DNA of 64,000 nt from Streptomyces barringtoniae. GTDB taxonomy: Bacteria > Actinomycetota > Actinomycetes > Streptomycetales > Streptomycetaceae. Below the pieces are notes generated by a model. It worked only from the letters and a program-made list of their open reading frames with translations, did no database searches and was not told the DNA's origin. Position 1 is the stretch's first letter. The number at the start of each line of letters is the position of its first letter. Shown here piece after piece: positions 9,899 through 17,189 of the stretch. The stretch lies in NCBI RefSeq assembly GCF_020819595.1, contig NZ_JAJHNP010000002.1:434001-498000 (forward strand), written 5' to 3'. The position numbers and the translations under genes are program-made.

Positions 9899-10228
9899 TC
9901 AGCGCAAGGGTGAGTCCACGGTGGGCGTCAGCAGGGTCTCGTCGAGGCCGACGATCTGGCTGATGTCGAAGCCCTCCATGTCCGCGCGGAGTTCAGGACT
10001 CGACAGGTACGCATCCAGGCGCTCCTGAACGTCGTCGGCGTCCCTGTAGGAAACGAGGGCGTACAGCCGGGGGGTGTCGCTTCCGGGCGCCGCGGGCACC
10101 GTCCAGACGCCGTGGGTGGTGATCCGGTGCTTGGCCATACCGGGAATGTGCCGGGCCCAGATCTTCTCGTAGGCGGAGAGCGCGTCGGAGCTGCGCAGGG
10201 TGTAGACGCGAAGCTGGTACTGCGACAT
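9899..10228 (-). CDS. NIPSNAP-family small protein
   Basis: A 109-residue ferredoxin-like-fold protein. The start MSQYQLRVYTLRS and the central W..HIPGMAKHRITTHGVW match the NIPSNAP family, whose bacterial members are of unknown biochemical role and often occur beside metabolic or secondary-metabolite genes. The ATG at 10226-10228 has AAGGAA upstream. It lies 40 bp downstream of a SALP gene on the same strand, so the two are probably one operon; a link to cell division is not established. Confidence 0.85.
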   Translation of the reverse strand: MSQYQLRVYTLRSSDALSAYEKIWARHIPGMAKHRITTHGVWTVPAAPGSDTPRLYALVSYRDADDVQERLDAYLSSPELRADMEGFDISQIVGLDETLLTPTVDSPLR

Positions 10229-10268
10229 GACACTGGTTCCTTTACTTCTGAGCATGGATGGTCGGCGG

Positions 10269-10688
10269 TCAGCCTCGGGGGAGGAGGTGTGCCAGTTCGG
10301 CATCCCAGTCGATGAGTCCGGACTCGGTACCCCGTGGCACCAAAGCCTGGGTGTCCTGAAGGAAGGACGAGATGTCCTGCACGGGGACCTCGAGCAAGGC
10401 GGTGCCTGCGGAAGAACCGAGGGCGATGTAGATCGACTCGTCACCCCGCCCTGCGGCCGACCAGATCCGGACCTCCCCATCACCTGCGCAACCGTTCAGG
10501 CCGTCGGCCAGAAGGTCACGCCCCAGGACCCATTCGACCGGCTCGTCGCTGTGGACGAAAAAGGCGGCACGGACGACGTAGGGATCTGCAGGCTCGTACC
10601 GCAGCCGCATGCACAAGGGCTGTGAGTAGGTGCGCGAGACGACGAGCTGCGCGGTCACCGCCCGAACCACGGTCCTCGAAGACTCCAT
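10269..10688 (-). CDS. SsgA-like protein (SALP), second copy
   Basis: A 139-residue SsgA-family protein with LRYEPADPYVVRAAF, EWVLGRDLLADGL, GEVRIWS and PRGTESGLIDWDAELAHLL, clearly paralogous to the SALP at 9044-9469. The ATG at 10686-10688 is preferred over the one two codons upstream because GGAG then sits at a normal distance. It probably forms an operon with the NIPSNAP gene. The IS110 fragment lies between this pair and the other SALP gene. Confidence 0.92.
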   Translation of the reverse strand: MESSRTVVRAVTAQLVVSRTYSQPLCMRLRYEPADPYVVRAAFFVHSDEPVEWVLGRDLLADGLNGCAGDGEVRIWSAAGRGDESIYIALGSSAGTALLEVPVQDISSFLQDTQALVPRGTESGLIDWDAELAHLLPRG

Positions 10689-11037
10689 GGGCATTCACTC
10701 CAAGGCACCCCCCTTGCCTCGGCTGCGCCCCGGCGCTCGTGGCGACAAGCACGCATCGAATCAGGAGGTGTTCAGCAGGGCCCGGGCGCCGGACAGCATC
10801 GGCGGACCGTGCGGGTCGTGGCGTCGCGGCAGTTGAAGCGACGCGCGCCTGTGGCACGTGGTGTGGTGGTGCCGCAGGCAGGTTCAGAGGGGGAGCAGGA
10901 TGCAGGCCCTCGCTCGATCGCCCGCCCGGGCGGCGGTCAGGGGACCGCTGATCCGTGACCAGCGGTCGCATCCCCGCGCCGACAGGCATTGAGGTGAGAG
11001 GTACAGCCTCCGCTCAGGGGCACAGGCGGGACCCGTC
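10689..11037. other. Intergenic stretch, nothing recognised
   Basis: About 350 bp between a SALP gene and the secreted W/H/D-rich protein gene. I see no conserved protein, RNA or convincing hairpin here. Confidence 0.4.
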
Positions 11038-11520
11038 CTACCGGTCACCGTGGTTCCGGCCGTAGTGGTCCCATCCGTAGGAGTCCCAGCCACCGTGGTT
11101 CCGGTCGTAGTGGTCCCAGCCGAAGTAGTCCCGGTCACCGCGGTTCCAGTCGTGGTGGTCCCAGCCCCGGCCGTCGCTCTCGTAGCGGTTCCAGTCGTGC
11201 CGGTAGGACCTGTCGGACTTCCACCCGCGCCCCTCATCGTCCCAGCGGTAGCAGCGACCGTCGCGGCTGTGCCAGAGGGAGCCGGCGACATGGTCGTCGT
11301 GGTGCCAGCCACGCTTTCCGTCCCAGCAGTAGCCCTGCTCAATCAGGTAGCCCACGCCGTGGTCCCAGCGGTAGTCGGCGGGGTTGACCTCGGCCGACCG
11401 CTGGACGTGTACGGAGGCGGGAGTCGCGGCCGAAGCGGTGCCCCCGGCACCGACAACGGCGACACCCGCGACCGCCACGGAGGAAACGGCGACAGCAATC
11501 CGCTTCGTGAGCTTTTTCAT
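11038..11520 (-). CDS. Secreted W/H/D/R-rich protein of unknown function
   Basis: A 160-residue protein with a Sec signal peptide (KKLTKR, hydrophobic core, cleavage near ASA-ATP). After about residue 45 the mature part is extraordinarily rich in Trp, His, Asp, Arg, Gly and Tyr, with degenerate repeats such as GWDHYDRNHGGWDSY. Two Cys (in GYCWDGKRGW and GRCYRWDDEGRGW) could form one disulfide. The ATG at 11518-11520 has GGAAGGAAAG upstream. The composition suggests metal, polyanion or cell-wall binding, but I do not recognise the family. Two perfect palindromes upstream match the operators of the P450-reductase locus. Confidence 0.75.
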   Translation of the reverse strand: MKKLTKRIAVAVSSVAVAGVAVVGAGGTASAATPASVHVQRSAEVNPADYRWDHGVGYLIEQGYCWDGKRGWHHDDHVAGSLWHSRDGRCYRWDDEGRGWKSDRSYRHDWNRYESDGRGWDHHDWNRGDRDYFGWDHYDRNHGGWDSYGWDHYGRNHGDR

Positions 11521-11616
11521 GATCTTTCCTTCCGGTTGGTGCGATCTGCACCAACGGCTGCTTTTGCAGGCGATGTGAGGCGCCTGGCGTTGTGTGGCGT
11601 TGTCCGTCAAGCAGTT

Positions 11617-11665
11617 CCATACGTCGTATGGAATTGCCCTGCCAGGATAACCATACGACGTATGG
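11617..11665. promoter_or_regulatory. Pair of perfect palindromic TetR-type operators
   Basis: CCATACGTCGTATGG (11617-11631) and CCATACGACGTATGG (11651-11665) are perfect 7+1+7 palindromes and reverse complements of each other. They sit about 97 bp upstream of the secreted-protein ATG and match the four operators at 4799-4926. The start-to-start spacing is 34 bp, about one helical turn more than in the P450 locus. The likely ligand is the TetR protein encoded at 4923-5624, acting here in trans. Confidence 0.75.
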
Positions 11666-11865
11666 AAATGGGTGGACAGTGACAGTGACTCGGGTCACCC
11701 GGACCACCTGGTCGAAGGAGACGCACCCGAACGCTTCTCAGTAACTGGAGCGTCGTTGCCGGGAGTTCATCTCCTTCCCCCTCACCCTGCCGGCCCGAAT
11801 ACCAGCTCTCGATCACAAGGCATGCAGGGCCTCAGCTCTGGCCCCATGCTGGAGAGGAGGGGGGT

Positions 11866-12102
11866 GTGACAACGGAGGAAGAAGTGGTGGAGATGCGGAC
11901 CGTTGTCGACCTCACACGCTGCCAGGGCTATGCACAGTGCGTGTTCCTCGCGCCGGAGGTGTTCCAGCTGCACGGCGAGGAGGGGCTGCTGTAGGCCACG
12001 GCCGTGCCCGACGATCAGGTGGAGCGTGTGCGCCAGGCCGCGGCCGCGTGTCCGGTGCAGGCGATCCTCCTGGGGGAAGAGGTGAGCACTGGTGCCCGGT
12101 GA
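11866..12102 (+). pseudogene. P450-type 3Fe-4S ferredoxin with an in-frame TAG
   Basis: From a GTG at 11866 with GGAGAGGAGG upstream, the frame reads DLTRCQGYAQCVFLAPEVFQ, then a TAG at 11992-11994, and then continues in frame as DQVERVRQAAAACPVQAI to a TGA at 12100. The two halves together are a normal short ferredoxin that feeds electrons to actinobacterial P450s, with Cys spacing of the 3Fe-4S type. The TAG replaces what is usually an aromatic or small residue. The stop of the full frame overlaps the start of the reductase gene, as in an intact operon. Confidence 0.75.
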
Positions 12103-12787
12103 CCTGAAAGACGGCCGCATCGTCATCGTCGGCGCCTCGCTGGCCGGGCTGAGAGCAGCCGAGGCGCTGCGCGAGGAAGGATTCACGGGTTCACTGACGG
12201 TGGTGGGGGACGAGCCCCATGCGCCCTACGACCGGCCGCCGCTGTCCAAGCAGGTGCTGCTGGGCCAGGCGACGGCGGACACCCTCGAGCTGCCGATGCG
12301 CCGGGACCCCGAGGCCGAGTGGCGGCTGGGCGTGCGCGCCACCGGTGTGGACCTGCTGGCCAAACAGGTGCTGCTGGCCGACGGCGAGTCGCTGCCGTAC
12401 GACCGGCTGCTGATCGCCACCGGCACCCGGGCGCGGCCCTGGCCCAACCCGGAGGAGGGCGCCCTGGACGGGGTGTTCACCCTGCGCACGCGCGAGGACG
12501 GGCAAGGCCTGGCCGAGCGGATGGCCGCCCGGCCGGAACGGGTACTGGTGATCGGCGCCGGCTTCACCGGCTCGGAGATCGCCTCCGCCTGCCGGGAACT
12601 GGGACTTGAGGTGACCGTCGCCGAACGCGGTCCCGCACCCCTGGTGGGCGCGCTCGGCGGCACCCTGTCCAAGCTCGCCGCCGTCATGCAGCAGCGCGCC
12701 GCGGGCCTCAGGACAGGCCGAGCATGTGCAGGAGCATCTCGGCCATGCTGTCCGAGGCTTGCCTGTTGTCCGCTTCGGGCCGGGTGA
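12092..12787 (+). pseudogene. Ferredoxin reductase (CamA-like), 3' half lost
   Basis: Reads IVIVGASLAGLRAAEAL (FAD-binding GxGxxG variant), PPLSKQVL, LLIATGTRARPWP and VLVIGAGFTGSEIASACRELGLEVTVAER (NAD-binding), so it is the reductase partner of the ferredoxin before it. Family proteins have about 400 residues; similarity ends near residue 205 (about 12705), and a short unrelated tail follows to 12787. The breakpoint joins the end of a TetR gene on the opposite strand. With the broken ferredoxin and no neighbouring P450, this electron-transfer pair looks dead. Confidence 0.85.
12708..12787 (-). pseudogene. Last codons of a TetR-type gene
   Basis: The minus strand reads SDSMAEMLLHMLGLS then TGA at 12708-12710, like the final helix of many TetR-family proteins. 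It abuts the truncation point of the ferredoxin reductase, so it marks the other side of a deletion or rearrangement junction. The assignment rests on a short stretch. Confidence 0.3.
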
Positions 12788-13081
12788 GTCACAGCTCCAG
12801 TAGCGGCGGCAGAGCCCCATGATCTCCGGGTGCGATCCGGCCATACGGGCGCACGTTCGGCTTGCCCGTGAAGTGGTGGAGCACCGACGAAATGCGCTGG
12901 TCATGCCTTACGCGAGGCTGGAAGAGATCGTTTCCCGCGCTGGCGGGTCGATTTTCCCGCACGCCAGGTCCCAAGCTCGGTCAGCGGTGGCAGCAGGCCG
13001 CGAGGTGTATGCGGAGCAGCGTCGCAACAGCGAGTGCGATGTCCTGGGGGCCTGCGCGCGAAAAAGGAGTAGAAAGAACAT

Positions 13082-14272
13082 ATGCGTCTGCGGGGTGTCT
13101 GGCGGGACCGGCTCCCGGAACAGCGGCGCGGTCTGTTGGTGACGGCGCTGGCGCTGATCGTGGCCATCGCTGCGGTGGACATCGGTATCGGGACCAGTGT
13201 TCATCTGGGCCCGCTGCTGGTCATCGCGCCGACGTTGACCGCCGCCTTCGCCGGTCCGCGGCTTACCGCTCTGGTCGGGGCTCTGGCGGAGGTCGCCTTG
13301 GTGATCATCGCGATTTTCCACGGCGGGCTGACCACGACCAACCACGTGGCGCAGCTGATCGCCCTGGCTGTGCTGTCAGCTCTGGTGGTCTTCGTCTGTT
13401 ATGTGCGGGAGCGGCATGCCCGGGAGCTGAGCCGGTTGCGGTCGGTGGCTGAGACGGCGCAGCGGGTTCTGCTGCGGCCTCCACCTCGCCGGATCGGGCC
13501 GTTGCAGGTGGCCTGGCTGTATCTGGCCGCCGAGGACGAGGCCCGGATCGGGGGCGACCTGTTGGCGGTCGCCCGCGCCGATCACCCCTGCACCCGGGTA
13601 CTCATCGGCGACGTACGAGGCCATGGTCTTGCCTCCGTCGGCGAAGCATCGGTGGCGATGAGTGCGTTCCGTGAGGGCGCGCACCGGTACCCCTCCTTGC
13701 CCGAGCTCGCCACCGCCGTCGAAGAGAGCATCTGCCGGAACCTGGAGGAGGTCGCCGACACCGCGCACGATGCCGGCGAGCACTTCATCACCGCCATCAT
13801 GATCGACATCCCCGATCAGGGCCCACAGGCTGAGATGCTCAATTGCGGCCATCCGCCGCCCCTGCTGATCCGCGGTGACCAGGTATCTGCCCTGAACTCC
13901 CGCCGTCCCGCACCCCCATTGGGCCTGCGTGCTCTGTGCGTACTCAACGACCGGACCGACTGGTTCGCATTGGAACCGGGCGACATGCTGCTGCTCTACA
14001 CCGACGGCGTGATCGAAGCCCGCTCACCGACCGGAGCCTTCTACCCGCTCGCCGAACGCGTCGCCTCCTTCCCCGCCTCAAGCCCCGACGCCTTGCTGCA
14101 CCACATTCACCGCGACCTGCTCGCGCACACCGGCGAGCAGCTCACCGACGACGCCGCTTTCCTGATCATCGAACGCACCCCGTCACACCATCTGCACCGG
14201 CCGCTCGTCGCGTCCCATGCCGACGCTCGCACTCGTCCACAGCCAGCTGGCCGTCACGGTCTGGCCGGCTGA
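13082..14272 (+). CDS. Membrane-anchored SpoIIE/PP2C-type serine phosphatase
   Basis: A 396-residue protein. Three or four hydrophobic segments fill residues 20-110 (LLVTALALIVAIAAVDIGIG, LLVIAPTLTAAFAGP, then ALAVLSALVVFVCYVRERH), followed by a short linker and a SpoIIE phosphatase domain with GGDLLAVARAD, LIGDVRGHGLASV, NCGHPPPLLI, LLLYTDGVIEARS and DDAAFLI. The metal-binding Asp residues of the PP2M fold are present. Homologues dephosphorylate anti-anti-sigma factors. AAGGAG lies upstream of the ATG at 13082. No sigma-factor or STAS gene is adjacent, so the partner is unknown. Confidence 0.92.
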   Translation: MRLRGVWRDRLPEQRRGLLVTALALIVAIAAVDIGIGTSVHLGPLLVIAPTLTAAFAGPRLTALVGALAEVALVIIAIFHGGLTTTNHVAQLIALAVLSALVVFVCYVRERHARELSRLRSVAETAQRVLLRPPPRRIGPLQVAWLYLAAEDEARIGGDLLAVARADHPCTRVLIGDVRGHGLASVGEASVAMSAFREGAHRYPSLPELATAVEESICRNLEEVADTAHDAGEHFITAIMIDIPDQGPQAEMLNCGHPPPLLIRGDQVSALNSRRPAPPLGLRALCVLNDRTDWFALEPGDMLLLYTDGVIEARSPTGAFYPLAERVASFPASSPDALLHHIHRDLLAHTGEQLTDDAAFLIIERTPSHHLHRPLVASHADARTRPQPAGRHGLAG

Positions 14273-14674
14273 ACACGTTCCGCGCATTCCCCCACCCCGA
14301 CGAGCGAGTTTCGCCGGTTGCCCGGGGTTGGAGAAGGAGCCGAGACCCACGTCCGCGCACTCAAGTGCCCGCCAGGTCTCGGAGCGACGGCGTTCGAAGC
14401 GATTCCAGCATGACTGGCATCGGCCTGCCTGACGCCTCCGTCCGGCGCGCAGCGGGGGACGACATGTCCCCGACAGCATTTGATCGTTTAGTCAGGGGGC
14501 TTGACGATGAAAGGATTACATCTGACTATTTCATCATAAATGGGCGGAATGTCGTACCCAGACCACGCCCCACGTGTGCCGCTCGACCGGACAACGCCGT
14601 TCATCACCGCTGCACACAGGGCCGCAGCACTAGCCGACGCCCTCTTCACCTCCGCACCGATGGGATGAACTGCG
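14273..14674. other. Intergenic stretch with a locally A+T-rich segment
   Basis: About 400 bp without a supported gene. The part from 14478 to 14545 is unusually A+T-rich for this window and contains TTGACG at 14501-14506, a possible -35 element for the phosphatase gene at 14675; I see no convincing -10 partner at the usual distance. Confidence 0.35.
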
Positions 14675-17137
14675 ATGACGTACATCGACCACACCCCCTT
14701 CGCCGAGCCGGTGAGCCTTCCTGAGGTGCCCGACGCCGCGATAGCGATGATCGATGCCGAGGGCATCGTCGTGGGGTGGACGCACGCCGCCCAGCAGCTC
14801 GTCGGCTATACGGCCGGGGAGGTCGTGGGCCGGTCCGCCGTACACGTGCTGCCGCCTCCCGAGGACGCACGGCGGGCTTCGGCGTTCTCCGAGCAGTGCC
14901 GTGAGCGGGGCGGCTGGTCCGGCACCGTCGCGATACGCCACCGCGACGGCCACACGCTCAGGATGACGCTGCGGGTCTCGCTGCTACGGGGGCAGGACGC
15001 CGGCACCCGGTGGCTGGCGTCCGTGACGGACATAGGTTCCCTGTCGTCGGGGGCGACCGGGGGACCGGTGCGGGAGTCGCTCCTTGCCCGAGCCCCGATC
15101 GGCATCGTCGTTTATGACGCGCAGCTGCGCTGTGTCTGGGTGAACGACGCCATGGAGCGGCACGACGGCGTGCCTCGTCACCGACGCTTCGGACGCGGTC
15201 TGAAAGACTCACTGCCCGCCGTCGAGGCCGAAGCGCTCAAGGTCGTGATGCGACAGGTGCTGGAGAGCGGCACGACGACGGTGCACGAGTACCGTGCGTG
15301 GCCGCCTGCGGACCGGCCCCGGGAGCATGCGTTCTCCGCCTCCTTCTTCTGTCTCCAGGGCGCGGACGGCACCCCGTTGGGCGTGTGCTCCATGACCGTG
15401 GACGTCACCGGAAACAAGCGGGCGCGCGAGCGCCTCGCCATCCTCAGCGAGGCCAGCACGCACATCGGCAGCACCCTCGACGTGATGCAGACCGCCCAGG
15501 AACTGGCAGAGCTCACCGTGCCCCTGCTGGCCGACCACGCCCTGGTCGATCTCGTGGAGTTCGTTCCGTTCGGCGTCGAGCCGCCGGCACGGACCGGCAC
15601 GACGGGTGGCCGACCGCCGCTGCTGCGCCGTGCCGGTCTGGCCTCCGTCGACCTGGGTCTCCTCGAGTTGCCGTGGGTGCGTGAAGAAGTGGTCCACCCC
15701 CACCCGGACTCGCCGTTCTTCGCCGCCATGCGCACGGGACGGTCGTACCTGGAGCCGATGCTGGACACCCATTCCGGCCCCTGGGTCGACCATGACGCGG
15801 TGCGGGCGCAGAAGGTACGCGACAGCGGCGTCCACTCCTTGATGGTCGTACCCATCCGTGCCCGGCGCTGCGTGCTGGGACTGGCGCTGTTCGGCCGTTC
15901 CACGGAACAGGCGCCGTTCCAGGAGGACGACCTGCTCCTCGCCGAGGAACTGGTCACCCGGGCCGCGCTCTGTTTGGACAACGCGCTCCAGTACGCGCGC
16001 GAGCGCACCGCCGCTCTCACGCTGCAACGCGACCTGCTCCCTCACCGGGTGCAGGGCGGTGCTGCCGTCGAGGTCGCCTCGCGCTATGTGCCCGCCGACA
16101 TGGACCACGGTGTGGGGGGTGACTGGTTCGATGTGGTCGAGCTGTCCGGCGCACGGGTGGCCCTGGTCGTCGGCGATGTGGTGGGACACGGCATCAATGC
16201 CGCGGCGACCATGGGCAGGTTGCGCACCGCCGTGCGCACGCTTGCGGACCTCGACCTGCCCCCGGACGAACTGCTGGCGCGCCTCGACGACACGGTCCGG
16301 CGACTGAACGACGAGGACGCCGACGACACCGACCGGGTTCCCGCGGTGGTCGGTGCCACCTGTCTGTACGCCGTCTACGACCCGGTCTCCCGACGGTGCA
16401 CGATGGCGCGGGCCGGGCATCCGCCGCCCCTGGTCGTCGACGCACAGGGCGGGGTCACCGTCCCCGACCTGCCGGCCGGAGCCCCGCTGGGCCTCGGTCT
16501 CGGCCTGGTGCCTTTCGAGTCAGTGGAACTGGAACTGCCCGAAGGAAGCGTGCTCGCCCTCTACTCCGACGGCCTGGTGGAGTCCCGCGGCGAGGACATC
16601 GACGTCGGCCTGCGGCGTCTGGGCTCCGCCCTGGCGCTGCCCGGTGCCGCCCTGGAGGACCTGTGCTCGCGGGCGATGGAGACCTTGTCGGCGCAGGCAC
16701 CGGCCGACGACGTCACCCTGCTCCTTGCGCGGACGCGTGCCCTGCCACCCGCCCAAGTCGCGTCCTGGGATCTGCCGAACGAACTCGTCACCGTCCCGAC
16801 GGCCCGGCGTCTGGCCGCCCGTCAACTCCGTGAATGGGGTCTGGAGCCGCTGGTGACGGCCGTGGAGTCGCTCGTCAGTGAACTGGTCACCAATGCGATC
16901 CGCCACGGCGACGGCCCGATCCGCCTACGGCTCATCCAGCACCGGGTGCTTACCTGCGAAGTCTCCGACACCAACACCGGTCAGCCACGCTCCCGCCATC
17001 CCGGCAATCTCGACGAGCACGGCCGCGGCCTTTACCTGGTCGGTCGGCTGTCGCGCAGGTGCGGTTCCCGCTCGGTAACAGACGGCAAGGTCGTCTGGGC
17101 CGAACAGGACCTGCCATCCCCAACAGGTGGCCGCTGA
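14675..17137 (+). CDS. PAS-PAS-GAF-SpoIIE-HATPase signalling protein
   Basis: An 820-residue soluble multidomain regulator. In order: PAS (about 15-130), PAS (about 145-250, ending in the PAC strand CSMTVDVTGNKRARE), GAF (about 265-440), SpoIIE phosphatase (about 460-690, GGDWFDVVEL, VVGDVVGHGINAAATMGRLR, AGHPPPLVV, LALYSDGLVESR, DDVTLLLAR) and a C-terminal anti-sigma-type HATPase (about 700-815, SELVTNAIRHGDGP, HGRGLYLVGRLS). It pairs phosphatase and kinase modules that usually oppose each other on STAS anti-anti-sigma factors, with sensing by PAS/GAF. It is tandem with a paralogue 52 bp downstream. Confidence 0.93.
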   Translation: MTYIDHTPFAEPVSLPEVPDAAIAMIDAEGIVVGWTHAAQQLVGYTAGEVVGRSAVHVLPPPEDARRASAFSEQCRERGGWSGTVAIRHRDGHTLRMTLRVSLLRGQDAGTRWLASVTDIGSLSSGATGGPVRESLLARAPIGIVVYDAQLRCVWVNDAMERHDGVPRHRRFGRGLKDSLPAVEAEALKVVMRQVLESGTTTVHEYRAWPPADRPREHAFSASFFCLQGADGTPLGVCSMTVDVTGNKRARERLAILSEASTHIGSTLDVMQTAQELAELTVPLLADHALVDLVEFVPFGVEPPARTGTTGGRPPLLRRAGLASVDLGLLELPWVREEVVHPHPDSPFFAAMRTGRSYLEPMLDTHSGPWVDHDAVRAQKVRDSGVHSLMVVPIRARRCVLGLALFGRSTEQAPFQEDDLLLAEELVTRAALCLDNALQYARERTAALTLQRDLLPHRVQGGAAVEVASRYVPADMDHGVGGDWFDVVELSGARVALVVGDVVGHGINAAATMGRLRTAVRTLADLDLPPDELLARLDDTVRRLNDEDADDTDRVPAVVGATCLYAVYDPVSRRCTMARAGHPPPLVVDAQGGVTVPDLPAGAPLGLGLGLVPFESVELELPEGSVLALYSDGLVESRGEDIDVGLRRLGSALALPGAALEDLCSRAMETLSAQAPADDVTLLLARTRALPPAQVASWDLPNELVTVPTARRLAARQLREWGLEPLVTAVESLVSELVTNAIRHGDGPIRLRLIQHRVLTCEVSDTNTGQPRSRHPGNLDEHGRGLYLVGRLSRRCGSRSVTDGKVVWAEQDLPSPTGGR

Positions 17138-17189
17138 GCGCCGACAGCCGCCACAGGATCCCCATCTGCCGTAGTCGTGGAACCTCGTA

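Noticed and set aside
14501..14535. TTGACG-based sigma-70 promoter before the PAS-GAF-SpoIIE gene
   Set aside because: No -10 hexamer at 16-18 bp; recorded only as a note on the gap.
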